A stretch of DNA of 64,000 bases. Origin: Achatina immaculata (Eukaryota; Mollusca; Gastropoda; Stylommatophora; Achatinidae). Location of the stretch: positions 8,694,766-8,758,765 of the forward strand of contig CM019713.1 in the NCBI GenBank assembly GCA_009760885.1, written 5' to 3'. The translations under genes were made by a program, and so were the position numbers. Below the pieces are notes generated by a model, which was not told where the DNA came from, did not search any database, and saw nothing but the letters and a program-made list of their open reading frames with translations. Below, in pieces: positions 22,801-35,800 of this stretch. Within the stretch, counting starts at the first letter, position 1. The number at the start of each line of letters is the position of its first letter.

Positions 22801-25800
22801 AGCACTCTAACTGCTGCCATTATTCACAAGATAGCACTCTAACTGCTGCCATTATTCACAAGATAGCACTCTAACTGCTGCCATTATTCACAAGATAGCA
22901 CTCTAACTGCTGCCATTATTCACAAGATAGCACTCTAACTGCTGCCATTATTCACAAGATAGCACTCTAACTGCTGCCATTATTCACAAGATAGCACTCT
23001 AACTGCTGCCATTATTCACAAGATAGCACTCTAACTGCTGCCATTACTCACAAGATAGCACTCTAACTGCTGCCATTATTCACAAGATAGCACTCTAACT
23101 GCTGCCATTATTCACAAGATAGCACTCTAACTGCTGCCATTACTCACAAGATAGCACTCTAACTGCTGCCATTATTCACAAGATAGCACTCTAACTGCTG
23201 CCATTATTCACAAGAATGGTTAAAATGAAAAATAAAAGCTGAATTAAGACTATGAACAAGTCACTGCTTGTTTCATTTGTTCTGGAAGCTAAAAGGATGA
23301 AATGTTTGAGTACCGGTACTTCCACTGGTAATCTGGAAATTCTGTGGTTAATTTCATTTTCCTTATTAGAACATTTTCTACTACGCATAACAGAGATTGC
23401 ATTTTAGAGACAGAATGTGTGAAAGTTTTGTCAATATAAATTTTAATCATTCCTGTTTTGTGTTTAGTAAACTTGTACTAATCTGGATGTTTGGAAAAAA
23501 AGAAAACTGAGAAATGAAAGACAGAATATCTGGGGGTCCGTTGTGTCCAATTCTTCACCCTTTGAAAGTAAATTTTGTTTGTTTATTCTATCAGAGATCT
23601 AACGTTTACCTGTGAGAAATGCTTGGCTAAGAAAGAATCCTCAAATCTCCTGCACAGAAGAACACAGTCTTTCTTGAACTGTTTAGTGAAGAATGCATAC
23701 AGAAATGGGTTTGCACAGCTGTTCAGCGGCAGAATGAATATTGTAAATACCTGCAAAAAGTAGAATTGTATAAATAATAATATCATTTGTTATTTTATTG
23801 TTCACAACACTTCTACAACCTGCAAAGCTTTAACAATCATGTTAATACCAATAATCACTCTTCTTACATCTTACATCATCTTACATCCTTCCCATGCCAC
23901 TAAGCACCACCTAGGGCTCACATGGTAGCTTGCCAAGATTCAATTTACTGCTCAAATAAGTTATCTTACCAGATGGGAGCTGAAATAACAGCAAGATAAT
24001 ACTCTTACTGGTTCCAGGGAATCGAAGCTGGTCAATCCACCCAGTGCTTCTGATAATACCAGTCCATCTATCCATCAATTCATCCATGTCCTTTAATTGA
24101 CTAAGTGGTCATTATCCATTAGCCCTTTCGATCCACCCTGTGCTACAACAAATTCTCTCACCTTCTCAGTCTGTAGGCAGTCAGATATGTATGGTGCTCC
24201 ATTTCTGTTGTATGCTGTCCATCTTAACTTCAGTTGCTCTTCACCAGGTTGTCTTTCATCGACTTCTCCCCATCTTTCATTTTAGCATCCATAATTTCTT
24301 TTCTAGCATTACGTAGTGCAGGCTTTATACAGCTATCATCCATTTCAGTTCCTCATTATTTTAATTATGTGCACATCTTCTGCCTGTTTTGAGCAATCAA
24401 GTCTCTAAAACCTGTGGTCAATGACCATTAAAATTGTTATTATCTTTCTAATGCAGGTTTAGTCCAATGAGAATCACTTGAGTTTTTTTGGCAACACATG
24501 TTATAAAACAGTATGACTGATTTGAGCTTCTCTCTGAAAGGTTCAGTATCTTTTTTGAGTTTCACCCCTGTGTCTGAGTGGTGAAGTGGTTAGTGCACTG
24601 GTCTCTCATGGCGAAGGTCAGGGGTTCGAATCTGGTTGGGGATTTTAATCCGGCCGGAGGCACCCCAGTCACCCAGCTGTAGAAATGGGTACCCAACTTC
24701 TTCCGGAGATGGGGAAAGAAAGGCGGCCAGGCATGATACTGACCATATCACCCTCTAGTGTGCTGAGAGGTCAAGGAAAATATGGGGACTAAAACCATAA
24801 CCCTATGTGCCTCTAAGGCATGACAGGATTACCTTTACTCTTTTTTTTTTTACCTAGAAATAAGGGAACCTGCTGTAACTCACTCCTCGTCCCATTGGAG
24901 ACATTTTTTTTTAACAAGTTCTCATCACAGCATCAGCCTCTTCTAATCTGCTGAGAGGTTCTAGTTCACACACTGAACATTCAGTTATTTCTAGTTTAGA
25001 AGTAATTTCTAATTCATAGTGAATTTATAATTAATTAATAACTTCTAGTTCATTAGCAATATCCATTTTGCATAGAACTTTAATTCATTAAAAAAATTAT
25101 AATTTAAAGCAAACTTCTAATGAACTTTTTACATCCTTCCTGTGCTGTTAAAAGTCACATAGGGCTCACATGGTAGTTCACCAAGTTTTCCTGTTTTCAA
25201 TGAATTTTTCAATGTCATCAACGGATTTTATGCCTACTAATTTGGCCTTTCTTAATGATGTCCTCTTTAGAGTTTCACGTGGTCAACCTCTTTTTCTTTG
25301 GCCTGTTGTGTTCCACTTGATAGCTCATTTTGGGATTTTCTGATTGTTTCTTCTCATCATGCGACCGATATATGTCTATCTCTTTTTTCTGATCACCCAT
25401 GAGACAGGTTGTTGTTCAGTCATCTACCTTATCTTTGTGTTGTTCTTGAATTCGTTCCACTTTATGCTGAATATTTTCCTTAGGCATTTGTTTTCAAAAG
25501 AGTCTAATCTGTTGTTTATTTCTTTAGCTGTTTTCCAGCTTTCACACGCATAAATGAGGGTGGATATTACATTTGAACTGAATAATCTTAGCTTGGTTTT
25601 TGTGCTTATAACTTTCTAATGAACTAGTGACTGTATATATTTATGTATGCATATGTGGACATTTCTAAATCATATTACTAGTCCAATACAGCATTCCTCT
25701 GGGTAGGGCACTTGGGCAAACAGGGAGAGAAATATTATATATATAAATATTTTTCTCCCTGTTTGCCCAAGTGCCCTACCCAGAGGAATGCTGTATTGGA

Positions 25801-26794
25801 CTAGTATATATATATATATATGAGTAGGAATGCACTGCACGGATATAATTAGAAAAAAATAAGAAACCATTTGTGAGAAACTTCCTCAATGACCAACTAA
25901 GTTATGGACCTAAAAGAAAATAAATAACAGCCAGCAAATATGTTACCTTGGCTTCATTAAGTTCTATAAGGTTCTTTCCAAATGCAGCTGCCAATGACAG
26001 AAAGGCAATGGGTGCCCAGCAAAGAAAATCTGACAAAGTAAGATAACATTTTTTAAAAAAAATTTAGTAGTTTGTATTTTCATACAATGCAAACAACATA
26101 GGACTAAAGACCAATGTAGGAAAGACAAAGTTAATTAAGCAAAATGTGAACAACAGAAATGTACTCAGAGTAGATACCAAGTTAGTGGAAGAGGACAATG
26201 AATTTGTATATCTTGGCAGTAGAGTAGTAGAAAATGGAGACAGCACAGAGGACATCAACAGCAGACTTACTAGAGCAAACCAGGCTTTTGCAATGCTGCA
26301 GACTATATGAAAATCTAAAAAAACTAAGATTCAATATGAAAATCAGGATATTTAAGAGTAATGTTCTAAATGTACTACTCTATGGAAGTGAATGCTGGAA
26401 AACCACCAAAACCACAGAAAACAAGTTGAATTCTTTCCAGGCTAAATGTTTATGAAGAATTAGAAAAAATATTTTGGCCAAACACAATAAGAAATAACAT
26501 CTTGTTGGCAGAAATGCAGATGAAGCCATTGACAGCAATTATTGAGGAAAGACACTGGTGATGGTTGGGACATGTCCTCCGAATGACTGACAACTCAGTC
26601 ATATCAAAAATAGCACTAAGATGGACACTACAGGGGAACAGAAGTAAGGGTAGACCAAAAGAGACATGGAGAAGAACAACAGAGAGGATGTTGAGCAATA
26701 GAGGGCTCACCTGGGCAAGAGCAGAAAAAAAGGCAAAGGACAGGCATTTGTGGAAAACTCATGCAGAAGCCCCATGTGCCCTGGGCACTTAAGG

Positions 26795-26848
<54 letters not shown>

Positions 26849-29800
26849 CATACTTCTGTTAACAACACTGGTGTGAATTTCTGTTTGTTCTTTACTGCTA
26901 TCATAATGGTAATTCATTTTTCTGTGGACAAATGCATTGACAAAAATGCTTTTCTCTGATATAAAACACTCATTTGAAAACACGCACTTGTCCTCACTAC
27001 AGATGTTTCAAATCAACTACGTATTTTTCAAGTCAGTTATGTATTATTTTCAATTTAATACTGCACAGTTTGCTGAAGTGTGTGAATCACAGTGCTATAA
27101 AACTCTTTTCTATTTTATGCATGGACATTTTCTATTTAAGAGACACTGAATTTTACTCTTCAGATTATCTTTAATTAGATTTTTAAAAATAAATCTTTAA
27201 TATTAACCCTTTCAATGACACATTTGAATTTGCTATGACGACCAATATGACGTTATTAGATGTTTTTAAAATGCAAGGGCAGTTGCTCCTACATTAAAAA
27301 AAAATTCTGTTTGTATTAAATCTTTACTGCAGTGGTCTTCTGTTTATTTATATGTGTAGTTACAAGAGCACATTTTCAGGATTTTGGAGAGTGAAGACAC
27401 TGTCCATTTTAGAAGTCAATGACATATAGCTGACATGCTAGCATAAGGGATGGCAAAACATAGCCAGCCAAGACTTAGCACTGCCAGATGTTCTAGTTTT
27501 TAAAGAAAAAATTCACCATTTGTCCCGATTTTTGTTTTTCTTTTCAGTCTGAGAAAAATGTCCCGGTTTTTCCTTAACAGAATCTAACAACCCTAAACAA
27601 AACCCTGTCCCATTCCTCCATTGGTACCTCAGTAACAGGCCTAGTCTGGCTAACAGGGCAGGGATCACCATAGTCCCCATGGTAGTGGAGTCTGCTAAAG
27701 AAGCATTGTATACACTTTGCTTTTTTAGCTCCACTAAAGGACTGAAAGAATAGCTGCAATAGCCCACCCCACAATTCAGCACAATGCTGTCCTTCAACAT
27801 CTTCACTACACTGGCTGGAAGAGAACACCAGCTCACAGTTTCAGGGAGGCAGATAATGTAGAAGATACACATCTACAATATGGTTTCACAGACTACATCT
27901 GACATTGTCATAGAGATAAATTTATACAGAAAGAAAGTCCCCTCCTCAGCTGGAAAACAATGTTTTCAAATTTTAATACAACACTGAAAGAATTAGTATG
28001 TGCTTTTAAAGATAAAACAGCAATAACTTTCACAATATCATGGTCTAATGTTTATATAATAATCAAGTTATACAAAACCTTTATGTCTCTTTCTTGTTCT
28101 TTATCTTAAACATCAAATTTTTTGATGAAGCTGAAACTTGAGTCCTGGCAAAGTGATGACTTCTGAAGATTTTCTTGAACTATTTCATAATAACCAAATA
28201 GCTTCTGCTTCAGATTGTTAAATATCTTAGAACAAAACTAGTGGTAACATAGGTTAAATGATGATATAGATTTAGTGGTGACATAGATCTGAAGGTGATA
28301 TGGGTCAAGTGATAAAAGATCTGATGCTGACATAAGGTCAGGTAGTGTCATAGGTCTGAATGGGCTTGTAATTTATGCTACAGAGTTTTTCTTCAAATAT
28401 ATCGCTGTTAATTTGGAAATGACAATTGGCGAGAAAAGATCAAGAACAAACAGGAATTGAGATATGACTTGTCTGCACCAGTGAGCACAGAAAGAAGAAG
28501 ATATCATTGTTAAAGATCAATAAATGTCATTGTACTGTATAATGCATGTAATTCTTGTATAATAACTTGTTTCTCATAAAGTTTTTTTTTTCTTATTTGA
28601 TTGACACTTCTTGACATTTGCATCTCACTTCACAGTCAAATTAACTTATTCTTCGAGGGACCAAATTTCTTACATGGTCATGCACTAGTGACCTTACCTG
28701 TGAACACTAGCAGTGCCATCCGTTTAGCTACTCTGGTGTCATTGGAATTCCAGGCTTGGCTCTGCCTAATGCTGATGTACATAATCAGGTAACAGCTCAA
28801 GATGATGAAGAAAGACATGGCATTGAAAATCATGATGAAACACACGTAACCTTGGAAATAAAGAAAGTATAGTAAACACTGAACATGGCTGCAGGAATAA
28901 AAATAATGCAGAAAACATTAACAGAAAAAGAATCGGCAGAACATAATTTAAAATAAATTAATGCTATTTTTTTTTTTTTATCATATAGGGTGAACCATGG
29001 TAAACCAGCTCCATATTGTGTTTACAGTGTATTGCAAAACACTTCCATCTAACAGATGACAATGCTACCATGGGGTACAAGAAGTGGGCTAGTTCTGCAT
29101 GACTCATCCTGCTGTTTAAAGCTGAATATCCAACCAGTTTTGGTATTTTGAACAAAGATAAGCTTAATTATGAATAAATAAGGAATCAATGACTGCAATG
29201 GTCACAAAAGTAAAGTGAGGCGGGCTGGAATATAATCTAATTATAGGATAACTGGTTGGAATATAACCTGAATGCAGAATTATTACTTCAGACACCATTA
29301 AAATAGGAACTCTCTTTATTCTGGAACTTCATCAAAAGTGTACAGTCAAACACACATTCAAAGCTGTAAAACTGCAGAAAGTAACTCCAACACAAAAAAA
29401 TAAGGCAAGAACAAGCTTAATGTATAGTAATAATGTGATAATTCAGTTCAAACCTTCATGTGACAATAAAAACCAAAAAGAGAGGGAAAAAAACAACATA
29501 CTGCAAATGAATGAAGAACTAAATGCATTTTTTTTTTTAATTGGTGTGAAAATATCATCAACAGAGTATCTTGATTTTAAATATTTGGTTTTAAAGATGA
29601 TTTTAAAGAAAAGTACCAGAAAAACTTTTCAGTCTTTCATATTTATCTTCACAGAATTCCTGCATATACAATAAAACATAAAACACACAGATCAGAAATG
29701 TAACAAAGTGACAGAGGTATTAGAATAGTACATTTAAAGCTTGTGATGGCAGTCTAATATATCCATACTACAAGAACTTAATATTGAAGAAGGTTGGCTA

Positions 29801-32800
29801 GTAAAGAGGATTAAACAGAGAAAACTTAAACATTTTAGACACATTAAACGTCATGATAATCTAGAGAAGACCGTCTTGGAAGGGTACATAATGTGAAAAA
29901 GAAAGAGAGGAACACCAAGACAAAGGTGGGTGCAAGACATCACTGATAATCTGCATATGGATGCATCTGCAGCAGGGCATCTCACTTACAACTGAGAGGC
30001 CTGCAGGAGAGCTGTTTGAGAGACAGAGTTCCGCAAGGGACATGCAAATGACTGATTGACTGACTGACAGGAGAGAAATCTGCAAAAAAAAAAGAGGGCA
30101 CAGAGAACTGAAACCAAAGCTCCATAGGCCAACTTGATCAACTTCTTCAACTAAAAATCAAAATTTCAATTTGGTGCATTTTTAAATAAACAAACTAAAG
30201 CTGTGTTGGACTTATTAGCTGCTACCATTGTTCATGATATACAAGACTGCATATACTCACTCTTTGAAATTATGTCCTCTATCTCAAATGGTAGGCAGAC
30301 AGCAAATTTTCTGTAGTCACTAATACCAAACAGTGGCAGAATAGCTAAACCAAAGCTCCAGAGCCAGCCACCCAGCATAATAAAACCTTGAAAAAAAAGT
30401 TATTTTTCAAACTCTTTGTTGCTTGTGTATAAACATTCCAATATTACAGACTCATAAGAATTTTTTTTTTTAATTTACTTTTATATTTTCATGGTAATAT
30501 GTAATTTTCATCACATTTATGAAAGATCTTTCATACAATGAAAACATTCATGGAATAAGTTTAGTATTTTAAATTTCAATTCTTTTCTTTTTCACTGCAC
30601 TTATTTTGTAAAATATAAAGAGGAAGAGAATTGCAATGAGAAGAGGGGGCATTGAAAATACTGCAACAACAGGAAACAATAGAGGAAAGAAGAGCCACGG
30701 GAAGGCCAAGAGAAATTATACTGGATAGTTTGACAAGATGGCATGAGAGGAAATCACCAACTGAATTGATGGCATGCATGGTGGATGAGTACTGTGGTGA
30801 GACACAACAGCCAACACCATTTGGCACAGCTCTGATGATGATGATGATGATGACGACAAAGGGAACAATTTCAACAATGCAACAGCTAATAATTATATTA
30901 TTTCTGTTTCAAATGTTGTGTTGAATGGTAGGCTGCCATGCCCTCTACATATTTTTAGTATACGCAGAACAGATTACTGTTACATTCTGTCTCCAGTTTC
31001 CTTTTCTCAGGGGAAACTCACTCTGATGGTTAGTTATTTTTTTATCAATGAAGTTACTTCCCCTTTCTCTTTCAAGAACTTAAAGGTGCTACCAGACACA
31101 GATTCACATTTTTCAAACAACATATGTTGCCCTATACTACTACAAGTTGAAATTTGAAATTACTAAAAATTATACTATTTAAATCAGAATAATAAGAAAT
31201 GACAACATAAAGACAATTGGTAGAAACTACACCATGCCTACAATATATAGAACAACAAAGAATAAAGTGATCTGGTCACTTAATGAGAATGGCACATATA
31301 TACAACCAGCAGCGAGGGCCTTCAACCAAAGAACTATAGGAAACAGATCAAGAGGAAGACCCTGGAAAAGATGGATAGATCACAAATTATGGATAGATCA
31401 CAAATTATGACATAAACATCACCAAGGCCACTCTTATGACCCAAAGACACCAATGGCATCTCCCCTGAACACCTTATGGTACAAGAGGAGGCTTAAAGTA
31501 AAGTAAATGAAGTAAGTTAAATCAAAAGTAGGTACAGCTTTATTAATTTAACATGTGACTACAACCATGTGATCATTAATTATTAAATTATTAAATTATT
31601 AAATCTGTTCCTACTTTTGTTTTTGTTTTTGTTATCACAGCTTTGTATACACTTATATAGTCAATTTTATATATAATTATACCTATCATTGTAGAAGGAT
31701 AACCACTGGATTGAGCTGATATTGTTAACTTGCTCTGAGAGACAGGCAGAATGGAGGACTTCGAGGGCAGTGAATCTACATTGCTACTTAGAGAGCTGGG
31801 AATACAGATCGGCATGGCATACCGAGAGGCATACTGGACATGTGAGACAACTGGTCAGTCAACACAGGACTGGCACTATCAGCTACAGGATGCTGATGAA
31901 TATGTTGGGGGTATATTAACACCTATGGACATGTTCGGAATGCAATGACAATGACCCTGACCATAGACCATAGACCCCAAAACTGTTTCGTACTGTTAAA
32001 CCACTGCTACTATTAGTTGTACCATTATTTACTCTGCCACTACTGCCTTTGTTATTACTATTATTACTATTATCATGAGTATTTCTCTTGTCATATAATT
32101 CTTAGAAAGTAACAAAACAACAACTGATAGAAACAGTATTACTACTAGCACTATTTCTGCTGCTGCCGCTACTACTACCACCACCAGCACTACTACTGTT
32201 GCTGCTGTTGCTACTACTACTACAGATGCAATTATAACTACCCTGACCACAAAAATAAAAAGATACCCTGTCTTCAATGGCTAGTAAAATAGGACTTGAA
32301 ATTAACAAGGAAAAAACAAAAATAATGAAACTTCTCATTAACCTTGAAGGAAAAATATACACAGAAAGAACAGCTGTTGAAGAAGTAAACCAATTTGCAT
32401 ACCTTGGCAGCTACATAGACCAGGATGGTGACACCAGAAAGGAAGTTAGAATTGGAATTGCAAAAGCAGCATTGGCCTTCAAAAATCTTGAGAACATATG
32501 GCATTCAAAAGTTATAAGCACAAAAACAAGGTAAGTTTGTTCATTTCAAATGTAAAATCCACCCTCATTTGTGCATATTAAAGCTGGAAAACAACTAAAG
32601 AAATAGACAAGAAATTAGACTCTTTTGAAAACAAATGCCTATGGAAAATACTCAGTATAAAATGGAACAAATTCAAGAACAATGCAGAGATAAGACAGAT
32701 GAGCAAACAACAATCTGTCTTATGGGTGATCAGAAAAAGATGGACATATGTCAGTCATGTGTTGAGAAGAAACAATCAGAGAATCCCAAAACAAGCTATC

Positions 32801-35800
32801 AAGTGGAACACACAAGGCTGAAGAAAAAGAGGTCGACCACGTGAAACTCTAAATAGGACGTTATTAAGAGAGGCCTCATGATGAGGTTGAAAAGCTCACC
32901 GAAAACAGGAAACCTTGGCTACCTACTATGCAAGCCCTATGTGACATTTAACAGCACGGGAAGGGTGTAAGATGTAAGAAGACCACAAAAAAGTCAACTA
33001 CTACTGTTGCTGCTACTACTATTATTACATATACAATTATCACTACTCAGACCACAACAATGACCATTGCTGCTACTATTACCACTGCTACTTTTGCTGC
33101 TGCTACTACTATCTCTGCTTCTACTATTTCTGGTACAGTTTTTGATATTAGTCATTACTATTGTTTAGTCCACTATTTCTAACTGCTGATACTCTTTTTC
33201 TTTTACTGTTACTAATCAGTTGTCACTTTTATTGGTCAGCTACTACTACTTGTGTCAATCACTACTACTATTATGTGAATAACACTGCTTGTTCAGCTAC
33301 AGCATTTTGTAGTTCATGATGCTATTATATTTCAAAACTTCTCTGACATTTGTCAGTTATATATCTCCATACCCCAATGACAATCTTTTATTTAAGTGCT
33401 ATATTTTATTATCATAACTTCTCTGACAATTGTCACAGCTACATATCTTCGTAGTTCAATGACAGGCTTTCACTACTATATTTTATTATCCCTTAAATAT
33501 TTAAGAATAATGTCCTATGTAAGTGTGTTACTCTACAAAAGTGAATGCTAGAAAACCACCACAGCTATAGAAAACAAGCTGAATTCTTTCCAGACTACAT
33601 GTTTACAAAGGATTAGAAGAATATTTTGGCCAAACACCACAAGAAATAACACCTTGTTGGCAGAAATGCAGATGAAGCCACTGACAGCAACTATGAGGAA
33701 AGATGCTGCCTATGGTTGGGACATGTTCTTTGGATGATTAATTCACTACCAAAAACAGCACTGAAATGGACACCACAGGAGAACAGGAGTAAGGGTAGAC
33801 AAAAGGAGACATGGAAAAGAACAACATAGAAGATGTTGAGAAACAGAGGCCCCACCTGGGAAAGGAAAAAAATGTGAAGGACCAGCGTTTGTGGACAATC
33901 ATTGAGGAACCGCCACGTTCCTTAGGCACTAAAGGTTCAGAGAGAGAGAGAGATTTTATTATTATAACTACTCTTACAAATTTCGCAGCTACATACATTC
34001 ATGCTTTTGTTTAGCTACTACATTTTATTAATCATAACTTCTGCAGTGGTTGTCATAGCTACATACCTGCATGCTTCAATGACAATCTTTTATTTAGCTG
34101 CATGGCATGTGTAATTGCATAGAATCTCTCCAAAGTTATGACTGTCAGTGTGAAGACACTTAGCTCACTGGACAGCACCCCCAGTGTACCTGCTATTAAA
34201 CATCCAGCACTCATCTGCCACTGAATCGCATATTTCTTGAAATGACCTGGAAAGTTTTTTGTTTTTTTTAAAAATAAATAAACATAAAATGTTACGCAAA
34301 ATAAAGGCTTTATGTTAAGAAATACTACTTTCATGTGTAAATATTAGGCATCTGAATGGCACAGTGGGTAGTGCACTAGTCTCTCCTGTCAAGTTTCAGT
34401 GGTTCCAATATGGTCAAAGGTGTCCCAGTCACCCAGTTCTGGAAGTTGATTCTTGGCTACTTTTGGAGCTGGGAAAGGAAAGGTGGCTGATCACATCATC
34501 CATTAATGGGTCAACAGGTCTAGGAAGTTCTGGACACAAACAAATAGTATCACAGAAAACTGGATCGTAAACACATCAAAATTACTTTGGCCACATCAAG
34601 AGACACAATGGTTTGGAGAGGTTGATAGCAGTAGGCATAGTGCCCAGCAAAAGAGAAAAGGGGCGACCTCTTCACAGGTGGACTCAGGACATCACAGAAA
34701 ATCTGAATATGTCATTATGAGAGGCTGGTCAACTTGTGCAAGGCTGTATTGCATTCAAGGAGACAGTGAGAGAGACAACATTCTGAAAAGAACACATCAT
34801 ATAAAGAAGAACATCATATTCCTTAGGTGCCTCCATGGCAATAGGGTGACCCATGTCTATATACTGTTGCATTGAGATACTCTTCCATAATTTTGTATTT
34901 CTGTAATTTTTAAAACGTGTAGATTTGTATTTATACTATGAATTTTTCAGCAGGGTTTCACATACTCTGAGAGTAAAGGTGATAGATGTGACTCTGAGGG
35001 TAAAGGTGATAGATGTGACTCTGAGAGTAAAGGTGATAGATGTGACTCTGAGAGTAAAGGTGATAGATGTGACTCTGAGAGTAAAGGTGATAGATGTGAC
35101 TCTGAGAGTAAAGGTGATAGATGTGATTCTGAGAGAGTTGGATGGTCTTAAAAGTGGCTACAACATGATTAATGTTTTTCTGAAAAGAAGGCAGTTTGTG
35201 CAGTGGAGGCTAAAAAAACCATCCAGGAAGTCAGAAATATGATCAGATCTTCATGTAATCATTTATGAGCTTCAACAACCACACTCTCTCTCTCAGCCAT
35301 AGCTTCATACAAGTGATAAGTAAATTTCTCCTTTCTTATGTGATATATATAATGCACATTAATTTAGACCAGTGTTTCTCAACATGGAGTGTATGTCTCA
35401 CAGGAGGCAATTAGAATATATTTATATTATACTTTTCCTGAACTATTATGGTGGGGGGGTGGCACTGGGGACAGGTTGGAGGCATTAAAATCTTTGAGGC
35501 ACTGAGGTGGTGCACGATCCGAAAAAAGGTTGGGAAACACTGATTTAAACTTTCTCATTTTTTTCCCACTTCTTTGTTCTGTATGTTTTTGCACTGATAA
35601 GATCTAAGTCAAAATGCCACCGCTGTGCACTCTGTTCATGAATAAAGCAGTTCCTACCTTTATTAAAAGTCTTAGAATAAAGAAAATAAAGGCTGTCTCA
35701 AAATAATAGCTAAGGCACCAGCCTCAGGACCATGAAGCATCTCATAATGTTTGTCTTCTTGTGACCAGATGGTTGCTCATCCTACTGGTGTTGAAGTTTT

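Noticed and set aside
22765..23213. CRISPR-like regularly spaced repeat
   Set aside because: Units are head-to-tail with no unique spacers, and the setting is eukaryotic. It is a minisatellite.
24570..24650. tRNA gene
   Set aside because: Box A and B are present, but the arms do not fold into a full cloverleaf and it runs straight into a SINE body found elsewhere.
26789..26983. Minus frame ending in a Leu-Ser repeat
   Set aside because: Encoded by the GA tail of LINE C.
34925..35242. 105-codon frame with LRVKVIDVT repeats
   Set aside because: Arises from a 27-bp minisatellite whose unit is a multiple of three.
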